Shown here: piece after piece, positions 7,513 to 13,972 of the stretch
Layout: every line of letters starts with the position of its first letter
Numbering within the stretch: the first letter of the stretch is position 1
Source: an uncultured Prevotella sp.
Lineage (GTDB): Bacteria > Bacteroidota > Bacteroidia > Bacteroidales > Bacteroidaceae
NCBI GenBank assembly: GCA_934196725.1
Contig: CAKPWR010000053.1
Span: forward strand, 1 to 19,020
Direction: 5' to 3'
Length of the DNA: 19,020 nt
The notes under the pieces: generated by a model
The model's input: only the letters and a program-made list of their open reading frames with translations
What the model was told of the DNA's origin: nothing
The model's database searches: none
Made by a program: the position numbers and the translations under genes

Positions 7513-7638
7513 TTATTTATCAATTTCTGTGAAACGATTAAAAGTTCTGCAGTCTCCCTCAAACGCCTCTTTCAAGGCTCTCTCCATCGGACAGCTGCCC
7601 GTGGCGAAGAATCCGTGTAGGAAAAGTATCTTCTTCAT
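7513..7638 (-). pseudogene. 41-codon in-frame mini-duplicate of the YqiA-DUF1653 hydrolase
   Basis: The ORF encodes the first 28 residues of the protein at 10896-11702 (MKKILFLHGFFATGSCPM..ALKEAFEG, one substitution A19E), then DC, then its residues 256-266 (RTFNRFTEIDK) and a TAA. The middle 227 residues, including the whole catalytic core, are gone, yet the frame is kept. Nucleotide match at the two ends is near-perfect (7523-7548 with 10912-10937; 7556-7638 with about 11620-11702). The parent has GAGGGGACGG at one breakpoint and GAGGGACGG at the other, so recombination between short direct repeats is a likely cause. The stop lies two bases before the thioredoxin ATG. It has no enzymatic capacity and may serve only as a leader ORF. 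Confidence 0.85.
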
Positions 7639-7806
7639 TCTATCTGCAAAAATACAAAAAATATTCAGAAAAGTGATTTTATGGATGGATTTTGTTGGCA
7701 GGGCGAACTTGATTTAACCTTATTTTATAAGATAGAGGGATGTTGATGGCATCTTGAATAACCAGAAATCCTTAATGACCTTAATGACCGTGACCTTAAT
7801 GACCGG
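7639..7806 (+). repeat. Dispersed repeat, copy B
   Basis: This copy begins at TATCTGCAAAAATAC, directly against the start of the YqiA mini-duplicate, and runs through the 5' module, the shared GCAGGGCGAACTTGATTTAA segment and the CCTTAATGACC-rich 3' module ending GACCGG. Compared with copy C it lacks the first ~35 bases and has a different stretch at about 7742-7765. The minus strand carries TATTTTTG at 7647-7654. Confidence 0.85.
7647..7654 (-). promoter_or_regulatory. Candidate -7 box (TATTTTTG) inside repeat B
   Basis: The minus strand reads TATTTTTG, fitting TAnnTTTG. It lies eight bases before the ATG of the YqiA mini-duplicate and about 137 bases before thioredoxin. If used, the mini-ORF would be nearly leaderless. 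The -33 region is T-rich without a clean TTG. Confidence 0.35.
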
Positions 7807-7823
7807 AAAATGCCCCTAAACAT

Positions 7824-8227
7824 TTACTTGTTTTTCTGATGAAACTCCTTCCTTGTCTTTGCCATTGCTTCTGTAGCCATGTCATGAGTCTCTATCAGCA
7901 ATGGGCTTTTGTGATATTGCACAATCTTGACTCCGACTGATTTGTGTCTTTTCTTTTCCTCGATGCATTGAATGATCAAGTCCGGATTTGCCGACTTTGA
8001 TGTTGGAGCCTTGTCAAAGTTCTGAATATAGGCGGCATTGGTCAGGAAGAGAATGTCGGAGCCTTCCGGGATTTCCTGCATTACCTTGATCATGAGAGTT
8101 AGCATCATTCGGAACTCCGTGGTGTGTAGGTCGCTGATTACATCACGGCTGATGATGCTCGTTCTTTATGGCCATAATCACATGAACCACCTATCCAAAC
8201 GTAATATGTAGAAGTGTCTTGTGTCAT
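7824..8227 (-). pseudogene. Frameshifted RNase H-like protein
   Basis: The start at 8227 opens MTQDTSTYYVWIGGSCDYGHKERA, a typical first strand of an RNase H fold with Asp in SCD, but the frame then runs into a TAA. A second frame beginning near 8160 continues with SIISRDVISDLHTTEFRMML and goes open to 7824. The downstream part has the E of TEFRMML, the strand ILFLTNAAYI and ETHDMATEAM near the end. Canonical RNase HI has TDS where this reads TNA, so one catalytic Asp is missing even before the frameshift. Most likely a few dozen bases were lost around 8150-8161. The 94-residue piece from the internal ATG (8108) is the only open part. The fold assignment is by eye. Confidence 0.5.
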
Positions 8228-8236
8228 TGCCAACAA

Positions 8237-8332
8237 CTAGTCTTCGTCAATAAAACTGACAGTTATATACGGAGCCTTGTGCATTACTTCCAATGCCCAC
8301 CCACTATCCATTGCTCTTGATTCCTTTCTCAT
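8237..8332 (-). pseudogene. N-terminal remnant of a pyridoxamine-phosphate-oxidase-like (NimA-type) protein
   Basis: A ribosome site ATAGGAT precedes the ATG at 8332. The 31 codons read MRKESRAMDSGWALEVMHKA followed by PYITVSFIDED and TAG. The R-K-E-S-R-x-M-D...A-L-E-V...A-P-Y pattern is what I know as the start of flavin-binding split-barrel proteins of the NimA/PNPOx-like family. The rest (about 120 residues) is absent and the RNase H-like remnant begins ten bases later. Family identity comes from a short stretch. Confidence 0.5.
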
Positions 8333-8404
8333 TTTTATCCTATTTAATAATATTGTTATTGATTCTTCCGTTAATACCTCACCATCTTTTTACATGAGCC
8401 GTTT

Positions 8405-9553
8405 CTATTCCTTAGATTTTATCTTGCCGAATATTTCGCCTACTCTATAAAAAGCTTCTTTGGGTTCCCATGAAGGAATCTTCTTATTGCGTGCGTCTGT
8501 TGATGGGAAGCTTTTTACGAGAGCGTAGGATGTCATATCGTAATCTACGCCTGTTTTACTGTATGGATAGATAGGATAGGAGAATACATAAACCATGGTG
8601 CCCGATGCGCCAGCTTTCTGCAACAAATCGATATTCTTTGAAATATAATCAGCCTGCACGCTCTCGTCTCTTACTGGTTTCTTGCCACCCTCGTAGATTC
8701 CGTTGCCATTACTGTCAACCCCCTTGAACACAGAAAAACCATTTCCACCACGTTCTGCTGCTCCCTGATAAGCACAACAGCCCATTTCCATCACGATAAC
8801 AGGTTTGCCAATCGATTTGTAGCGATTGAGTCCTTCAACATACTGTTCATCAGATTCATTATTATGATAGTAATCTACTCCAACATAGTCGAAATTCTTC
8901 CAATCTACCATTTCCCAGGCTCCAGAAGAGTAAACAATCTTGCCATGGTAATTCTCCTTAACCTTACTTACCATTGCCTGTAATATCTGGTTGAGTTTCT
9001 TGCCCTTGGCCTGAATTTCCTCCATCGGATTTGGCATAGATCCGAGTTTCATGAGCCAGGCGATGCGCTCATCAAACGTATCACCAGGGAAAACACCACG
9101 ATTGAATAGCGTATATTCACATCCGGTGACGAATATCAGATCTGCGCCTTTCAATCGCAATTTCTCTGCAACCTTAGAGGCACGAATCATGTAGTCCACC
9201 GTAGTAGCAGAATCTGCTTCCATCTTCCATGGGTTAAACAGCACCTTCAATCCTTGCTTATGTGCTTCTTTTGTTGCAATGGAGAGTCTGTCAAGATCCT
9301 CGCCTTCAATTCTTACCGTATTGCAGTTCAGTACATGTTTGATGATGCTCATGTCGTAGGCCACCTGTTCTTTGCGGAAATTTGAAACAGACAAATTCTT
9401 GCCGCCAAACATGAGTCCTACATCATAAACTACACCGTACATGGATAATGCCTGTTTTTCTGCACAAAACGCAGACATTGTAATTAAACACACCAGAAAG
9501 CATAGAAGCATTCGCTTTATTTCCACGCCATTGTTTAACTTTTTCTTATTCAT
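8405..9553 (-). CDS. Secreted glycosidase-like TIM-barrel protein
   Basis: This 382-residue protein has a signal peptide within residues 14-31 (RMLLCFLVCLITMSAFCA). If the internal Met15 (9511) is the true start the signal is more typical. The mature part reads like a (beta/alpha)8 glycoside hydrolase of the clan GH-A type: N-C-N-T-V-R-I at the second strand, GLKVLFNPW, then CE (Glu146) at the expected acid/base strand and VIVMEMG (Glu256) at the nucleophile strand, about 110 residues apart as is common. FDYVGVDYYHN lies between. No GH family can be assigned with confidence and some relatives carry misleading 'abortive infection' labels. It is the last gene of the five-gene operon, 23 bases after DUF1294. 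Confidence 0.7.
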   Translation of the reverse strand: MNKKKLNNGVEIKRMLLCFLVCLITMSAFCAEKQALSMYGVVYDVGLMFGGKNLSVSNFRKEQVAYDMSIIKHVLNCNTVRIEGEDLDRLSIATKEAHKQGLKVLFNPWKMEADSATTVDYMIRASKVAEKLRLKGADLIFVTGCEYTLFNRGVFPGDTFDERIAWLMKLGSMPNPMEEIQAKGKKLNQILQAMVSKVKENYHGKIVYSSGAWEMVDWKNFDYVGVDYYHNNESDEQYVEGLNRYKSIGKPVIVMEMGCCAYQGAAERGGNGFSVFKGVDSNGNGIYEGGKKPVRDESVQADYISKNIDLLQKAGASGTMVYVFSYPIYPYSKTGVDYDMTSYALVKSFPSTDARNKKIPSWEPKEAFYRVGEIFGKIKSKE

Positions 9554-9576
9554 ATTTAATATTTTATGTTTGTTAG

Positions 9577-9852
9577 CTAATCTATGTGCAGATATACCAT
9601 CAGCGCAATCTGTATCAGCAGAATGGCAGGAATGCCGTATTTGAATTTCTTGTGCATCGTCTTATGGTGCCAGACTTTCATTCCCATCCATGCCCCGATG
9701 CTTCCTCCAAGTACAGCCAGCAACAAAAGCGTGGCTTCCGAAATGCGCCACTTGGCTTTCTTGGCCTTGTATTTATCAATGCCGTACATGATGAATGCAA
9801 CTGCATTGATGGCAAGGAGATAGTAGGCGAGGCAACTGTGTAATGTATTCAT
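9577..9852 (-). CDS. DUF1294 membrane protein
   Basis: The 91-residue protein has about three hydrophobic segments around the signature YGIDKYKAKKAKWRISEATL and LAVLGGSIGAWMGMKVWHHK, followed by HKKFKYGIP. This pattern (D-K-x-x-A...R-I-x-E..L....GG..GA..G....H.K....F..G.P) is DUF1294, a bacterial inner-membrane family of unknown function. In other bacteria it is sometimes fused to a cold-shock domain; here it stands alone. It is spaced 10 bases after the HAD gene and 23 bases before the glycosidase-like gene. Confidence 0.88.
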   Translation of the reverse strand: MNTLHSCLAYYLLAINAVAFIMYGIDKYKAKKAKWRISEATLLLLAVLGGSIGAWMGMKVWHHKTMHKKFKYGIPAILLIQIALMVYLHID

Positions 9853-9862
9853 ACCTATTCCT

Positions 9863-10495
9863 TTACACTATATTCTTGTTAATTTCTTGCCATTCCTGAT
9901 GCTCTTCCAGATGATTGGTCTTTACCAGTACACTCTGGAAACCGAAGTTTCTGCCTGCTTCGGCATTCTCTTTGCGGTCATCGAAATAGAGGGTGGTGGC
10001 AGGATTCAATCCTGTCTGCTGCGTCATCTCTTCATAGATTTCGACGGATGGCTTCTCCTTTCGCATGGCGTATGAGAGGAACACTTCATCAAACAGCTCG
10101 TCTGTGGAATATCCCAGTTGCTTCATCAGATTGACTGATTTCTGCCAAAGCGTATCGTTGATGTTGCTGAGCAGATAGATTTTGTATCGTTTCCGAAGCT
10201 TGACCAATGCCTCCAGTCTTTTTACGGGCAGATTGCCACACAGCTCTTCGAGCACTTTTTCAATATCCTCGGTTGTGGTTCCTTTGCGGCAAAGGCTCAG
10301 CATCTCTTTCAATGTTTCTGCTTCCGCCACCAGACCATTAATATATTGGTGCATCAGTCTCTTGATTTTGCGGACATGGATTAGTCGCTTGAACGTCGTA
10401 ACGCCCAGGCTCTCCATGGCTTTCACAACAGAAGCATCATCAATGTTCACGATGACACCTCCATAATCAAAGACAAGTGTTTCTATCTGTTGCAT
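9863..10495 (-). CDS. HAD-superfamily hydrolase (YihX-like)
   Basis: The 210-residue protein has the HAD motifs in order: motif I VFDYGGVIVNID with nucleophile Asp10, motif II LLSNIND, the lysine of motif III in MRKEKPSVEIYEEM and motif IV LYFDDRKENAEAG. The alpha-helical cap between motifs I and II is that of subfamily IA, and the overall pattern is close to YihX, a glucose-1-phosphate phosphatase. In motif I the second Asp of the usual DxD is replaced by Gly (DYG), as in YihX (DLG). It would be a cytoplasmic phosphatase for a small sugar or nucleotide phosphate. It starts 11 bases after the rhodanese stop. Confidence 0.9.
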   Translation of the reverse strand: MQQIETLVFDYGGVIVNIDDASVVKAMESLGVTTFKRLIHVRKIKRLMHQYINGLVAEAETLKEMLSLCRKGTTTEDIEKVLEELCGNLPVKRLEALVKLRKRYKIYLLSNINDTLWQKSVNLMKQLGYSTDELFDEVFLSYAMRKEKPSVEIYEEMTQQTGLNPATTLYFDDRKENAEAGRNFGFQSVLVKTNHLEEHQEWQEINKNIV

Positions 10496-10506
10496 AGTTG
10501 CAGAAT

Positions 10507-10899
10507 TTATTTCTTTACGATTTCTTTTCCTGCTGCCAGCCAGCCATTAAAGCCGGAATCGAGTTCTATTACCTGATAGCCGTTCTTTACCAATATAGCT
10601 GCTGCATTCTTGCTTCGCTTGCCGCTTCGGCAGTTCACGGCGATAGTTTTGCTCTTGGAAAGAGTGGCGGTGGCCTTCTGTTCGAAGTCTGATTTCAGTA
10701 CGTCAATGTTGATTGCGCCACGAATATGTCCATCGGCAAACTCCTCAGCGGTTCGTACGTCGAGACGGATTACTGTGGTGTCAGCAATGGCTTTCTCATA
10801 GTCATCTGCCGTCAAACTCTTATAGCCTTTATTTTGCGCCTGACAAGAAAACAGGCTTGATAGCATAGTAATGATGCTCATGATAAATATTTTCTTCAT
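10507..10899 (-). CDS. Rhodanese-domain lipoprotein
   Basis: The 130-residue protein has a signal sequence ending in a lipobox (LFSC, Cys19) and a single rhodanese domain. VIRLDVRTAEEFADGHIRGAINI is the CH2A/B region, VNCRSGKRS holds the active-site Cys90, and GYQVIELDSGFNGW is the closing segment. The catalytic loop CRSGKRS is six residues, the length associated with sulfur rather than phosphate chemistry. As a lipoprotein it should sit in the periplasm or outer membrane and handle persulfide or thiosulfate sulfur. Its ATG overlaps the stop of the YqiA-like gene by four bases, so translation is coupled. Confidence 0.92.
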   Translation of the reverse strand: MKKIFIMSIITMLSSLFSCQAQNKGYKSLTADDYEKAIADTTVIRLDVRTAEEFADGHIRGAINIDVLKSDFEQKATATLSKSKTIAVNCRSGKRSKNAAAILVKNGYQVIELDSGFNGWLAAGKEIVKK

Positions 10900-11702
10900 A
10901 TTATTTTGTCTATTTCTGTGAAACGATTAAAAGTTCTTCCGTCCCTCGTAACTTTCTCGAAGAACATGTTTTCTGGGCGAACCCAATAGGTTTGGTCTCC
11001 ATAGAGAGCCTGATAAACCACCATGCGCTCCTGAGTTTCGGAGTCGAAGGCAGAATGGATGAACTTATATTTGCCGCCCTTAAAGTGCTGGAAATATCTT
11101 TCTTCCTTTGCTGAAAATTCCATCAGCATTTTCTGGGCAAGAGGAGCGTACCATGTTTTCACCTCCTGCTCAGTAGGCGTATGACCGCCAGGGAAATGGA
11201 AGGCTTGGTTGTAATGCTCCAGGAAGAGAGGGGAGAAGTGAGCCAGGGTGTCCTGCTCACCAAAAAGTCCCCACACCCGATCCTTATAATAGGGGTTGCA
11301 ATGGTCAAACTGCACGGCTTCCAGTTCCGCAAACTCCTCAATCAGCGCCTCGTCAATCACCAGCCGCTGATTGCCGTCCCTTCTCGGTGCCTTGTATTCA
11401 TGCTCTCCGATTCGCTCCTTCAGAAACTCCGTCATCATGAAATACGGATTGCCGAGCAGGGCAGGAATGCCCACCACCGGAGCCAGCATCTGGGCGAGGA
11501 AAGAGCCGCAGCTGTTGCCCAGAAGCAAGTCGGGCTGTTCCCGGTCGATGATGGAGCGAATCTCCTTCAGTGCCTCCTTGGGGTGCAAAGGGAGGTCGGG
11601 AGTCAGCACCACCGCCGTCCCCTCAAACGCCTCTTTCAAGGCTCTCGCCATCGGACAGCTGCCCGTGGCGAAGAATCCGTGTAGGAATAATATCTTCTTC
11701 AT
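10896..11702 (-). CDS. YqiA-like alpha/beta hydrolase fused to DUF1653
   Basis: Residues 1-190 resemble the YqiA/YcfP (UPF0227) esterase family: MKKILFLHGF, a GNSCG elbow with nucleophile Ser64, FGEQDTL with Asp151 and PGGH with His174. Residues about 204-265 form a DUF1653 domain (GGKYKFIHSAFDSETQERMV, VYQALYGDQTYWVRPENMFF). The fusion joins a small-molecule or protein esterase to a short domain whose role is not well defined. No signal peptide, so it is cytoplasmic. It heads the operon with rhodanese, HAD, DUF1294 and the glycosidase-like gene. I see no TAnnTTTG box in the 76 bases before it, so it may be read from the DUF1016 gene upstream. A 41-codon internally deleted duplicate lies at 7513-7638. 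Confidence 0.88.
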   Translation of the reverse strand: MKKILFLHGFFATGSCPMARALKEAFEGTAVVLTPDLPLHPKEALKEIRSIIDREQPDLLLGNSCGSFLAQMLAPVVGIPALLGNPYFMMTEFLKERIGEHEYKAPRRDGNQRLVIDEALIEEFAELEAVQFDHCNPYYKDRVWGLFGEQDTLAHFSPLFLEHYNQAFHFPGGHTPTEQEVKTWYAPLAQKMLMEFSAKEERYFQHFKGGKYKFIHSAFDSETQERMVVYQALYGDQTYWVRPENMFFEKVTRDGRTFNRFTEIDKII

Positions 11703-11778
11703 GCTCTAATCTTCAATGTCTTGTCTTGTTTACTTTGTGTCTCTTTTCTTGTAGCAGAGATATTTTGGGGTTACTAGC

Positions 11779-12825
11779 TTATCTTATATGTTGTAATCTA
11801 AATATTTCTTTCTGCTTTTCTATTTCTTCCTTAAGCTGCTGCTCTGTAGGGAGATAGGTGAGATATTTTGAAGCAAATAATTGCTTGCTGTCGTGCAGGA
11901 TAGAAAATCTTGCGATATCCTGGCTGGTTTCCGAACAGAGCAGTATGCCGATGGTCGGATTGTCGCCTTCCGTGCGTTTCAGTTCATCATACATTCTTAC
12001 ATACATATTCATTTGTCCTACGTCCTGATGGGTAATTTTGGTCGTCTTCAGGTCGATCAGTACAAAACATTTCATCAGGTAATTGTAGAATACCAGGTCT
12101 ATGTAGTAGTCCTGGGTATCGGTGATGATGTGCTGCTGTCGCTCTACGAAGGCATAGCCTTTGCCCATCTCCATCAGAAATTTCTGAAGATGGGTGATGA
12201 TGGCACTCTCCAGTTCGCTTTCCGAGAAGCTCATGTCTCGGGATAAGCCCAAGAATTCTGTCACCATTGGCGACTTGATGAACATGGCAGGTGAGTCTGC
12301 GTATCCTTTTGTTAGGGTTTTCATCTCGTTCTCTACCTCATCTTTGTGCTCATTGCTGGTTTGCAGGAGTCGATAATAGTATTGTGAGGCAACATTGCGG
12401 TCGAGGGTTCTTGTGCTCCACATTTGCTCTGACGATTCCTTTAAATACCATAGACGAGCTTCTGCATCTGTAACTCTTAGAATACTCTTTAGATGAGTCC
12501 AAGTAAGATTTTGCACGCGCGCGTGCAAAATCTCCCAATCAGGGAAATATTGGTATAATTGCTTGAAATAGGCAAGGTTACGAACACCATAGCCCGAGCC
12601 GAACTCAGTCGTTAACTGCTGAGATATGGACTTGATGAGCTGTATTCCATAATCAGCACGCTGCTTGCCAAGCTGCTCTTCTTCAACAATACGTTTGCCA
12701 ATTTCCCAGTTTGAGCGTATCAGAGTTTCGTTGATAGATTGATACGCCCTGTTTCTTGCCCTTGTGATGATGGTTCTGATATCATCTATGACATGTGCAT
12801 CTATATTTATAATATTCTTTTCCAT
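11779..12825 (-). CDS. DUF1016/YhcG-type PDDEXK nuclease
   Basis: The 348-residue protein has the two DUF1016 halves. The N-terminal helical region contains NWEIGKRIVEEEQ, the GYGVRNLAYFKQLYQYFP segment and NLTWTHLKSILRV. The C-terminal PD-(D/E)xK region contains YYIDLVFYN (Asp243), FVLIDLKT (Asp258, Lys260) and GQMNMY (Gln271, Tyr275). Members include E. coli YhcG; they are nuclease-like and have been linked to genome defence or recombination, but the role is unsettled. There is no type I restriction gene beside it here. The coding sequence contains a perfect 28-bp palindrome at 12506-12533, encoding residues around ILHARVQNL. The start at 12825 fits the family N-terminus. Repeat copy C lies upstream and may supply its promoter. 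Confidence 0.9.
   Translation of the reverse strand: MEKNIINIDAHVIDDIRTIITRARNRAYQSINETLIRSNWEIGKRIVEEEQLGKQRADYGIQLIKSISQQLTTEFGSGYGVRNLAYFKQLYQYFPDWEILHARVQNLTWTHLKSILRVTDAEARLWYLKESSEQMWSTRTLDRNVASQYYYRLLQTSNEHKDEVENEMKTLTKGYADSPAMFIKSPMVTEFLGLSRDMSFSESELESAIITHLQKFLMEMGKGYAFVERQQHIITDTQDYYIDLVFYNYLMKCFVLIDLKTTKITHQDVGQMNMYVRMYDELKRTEGDNPTIGILLCSETSQDIARFSILHDSKQLFASKYLTYLPTEQQLKEEIEKQKEIFRLQHIR
12506..12533. repeat. Perfect 28-bp palindrome inside the DUF1016 gene
   Basis: AGATTTTGCACGCG is followed immediately by its exact reverse complement, with no spacer. The core is an alternating CG run. It is in frame and codes for part of the family N-terminal domain. Confidence 0.9.
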
Positions 12826-12873
12826 CTATATATTTTTTATTTCTTTTTCCTTGCTTCCCAATGACCGCTATGA

Positions 12874-13062
12874 TAAGCCATGCTCAACTCCCATATCAGC
12901 GCAATATATCTGCAAAAATACAAAAAATATTCAGAAAAGTGATTATATGGATGGATTTTGTTTGCAGGGCGAACTTGATTTAACCTTATTTTATAAGATA
13001 GAGGGATATTTTTATAATCCGAAATCCTTAATGACCTTAATGACCGTGACCTTAATGACCGG
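12874..13062 (+). repeat. Dispersed repeat, copy C (most complete)
   Basis: This is the fullest copy: the 5' module shared with copy A (to 12962), the middle GCAGGGCGAACTTGATTTAA and CTTATTTTATAAG segment shared with copy B, and the 3' module shared with B and D (ATTTTTATAATCCGAAATCC, then three CCTTAATGACC-like units ending GACCGG). No clear terminal inverted repeats or ORF were seen. It lies between the DUF1016 gene and the HipS/HipA wreck. Confidence 0.88.
12913..12920 (-). promoter_or_regulatory. Candidate -7 box (TATTTTTG) in repeat C for the DUF1016 gene
   Basis: The minus strand reads TATTTTTG within the repeat, 88 bases before the DUF1016 start codon at 12825. Position and direction fit a promoter, but the -33 region is not convincing. 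Confidence 0.4.
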
Positions 13063-13081
13063 AAATTTTAATTTTTCATAA

Positions 13082-13177
13082 AAAGAACAGGATGAGAAGG
13101 ATTTCTTTGGACTTCTTCTTAAGATTGCAACCCATGATACGATAGGAGCAATAACCGTAAAAGAAGTAGTCTCATGA
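13082..13177 (+). pseudogene. C-terminal remnant of a HipS/HipA-N-like protein
   Basis: The frame after TAA at 13079-13081 reads KEQDEKDFFGLLLKIATHDT followed by IGAITVKEVVS and TGA. The D-F-F-x-L-L...A-x-x-D-T-I-G-A-I-T-V motif is that of the small HipA N-terminal-domain protein which in Bacteroidota is encoded just before the HipA-type kinase. About 75 N-terminal residues are missing; what stands in their place is the end of repeat C. The stop overlaps the kinase start as ATGA, the native arrangement. Confidence 0.6.
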
Positions 13178-13561
13178 AAGAATTAAATCATTGCCCATCC
13201 ACCCTTGCAGATGGGTTTCCCACTTATTCTCCTACAGTTTGCTCCCGCCTATGACCTGATGAACACATGTCTCCATATCGAGGGCGATGACCTGGGTTTG
13301 AATGGTGGTCTTTCTCTGACTCTGGAGAAAAGTGATGTGTATGAGCGAACAGGACATCCTTGCCGTCTGGACTTTGAGAGATTCGGAGCGCTTATCGGTC
13401 TGAAAAAGAAGCGTATAGAAATGATTCTTGACTCTTTTTCTGTCTTGCCTGACGAAGTAGAGCATTTGGTCAACAATTCTTTTTTGAATGACAAGCTGAG
13501 ACGTACCTATTTACGAATAGTCAAAGAACGAATTCAGAGATTCAATCGTAAATCAGAATGA
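13174..13561 (+). pseudogene. HipA-type kinase gene with its middle deleted
   Basis: The ATG at 13174 opens MKELNHCPSTLADGFPTYSP, a normal start for Bacteroidota HipA-like Ser/Thr kinases, and then stops at TGA 13252-13254. In another frame, from about 13233, the sequence resumes with FAPAYDLMNT, then LEKSDVYERTGHPCRLDFERFG and the usual C-terminal helices to TAA-free end and stop at 13559-13561. The ATP-binding and catalytic region, roughly 200 residues, is absent, so no kinase can be made. The 118-residue open frame starting at 13205 is the C-terminal part with no genuine start. HipA kinases are the toxin half of a type II toxin-antitoxin system; no HipB antitoxin was seen. Confidence 0.75.
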
Positions 13562-13574
13562 GAAATATTTTGGT

Positions 13575-13612
13575 TAGGAGAGGTGTCTATCCACGGACAA
13601 CCTCCCCTGAGC
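13575..13612. terminator. Possible hairpin between HipA remnant and acetyltransferase remnant
   Basis: AGGAGAGGTGTC and GACAACCTCCCCT can pair imperfectly around a short loop, between two convergent stop codons. No T-run follows, so terminator activity is doubtful. Confidence 0.3.
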
Positions 13613-13617
13613 CGAAT

Positions 13618-13937
13618 TTATTCCTTCGTATCGTCCTCCAAGTCCCTGATTTTCTTCGCTGGCACGCCGCCGACGAGGGTGTTGTCGGGGATATCCTTGG
13701 TCACTACGGCGCCTGCAGCCACCACCACATTGTTGCCGATGGTGACGCCGGGCAGGATGGTGACGTTGCCGCCTATCCACACGTCGTTGCCGATGCGCAC
13801 GGGCTTGGCGATGCCCAGGTGCTGGCGGCGGCCCATCGGCGTGAGCGGGTGGTTGACGGTGGAGATGAGCGTACCGGGGCCATATCCTCGTCGCTGAGCA
13901 TTACCGTTGCTGTCATTACTAAAATCATTGTTTTCAT
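13618..13937 (-). pseudogene. Truncated, frameshifted hexapeptide acetyltransferase (maltose/galactoside type)
   Basis: A good ribosome site (AGGAG at 13944-13948) precedes ATG 13937. The first frame gives [19 protein letters not shown] and must shift near 13880 to continue [20 protein letters not shown] and then the left-handed beta-helix hexapeptides [20 protein letters not shown] and [20 protein letters not shown] loss of about four bases where GDDVMIGPG would be expected explains the break. About 80-100 residues before this point are also missing from the family length. The intact enzyme would O-acetylate a sugar with acetyl-CoA. The 72-residue open piece (13618-13836) has no ribosome site of its own. 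It follows the AraC gene by 35 bases. Confidence 0.75.
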
Positions 13938-13972
13938 ATTCTTCTCCTATATTAAATAAAAATGTATCGTTC

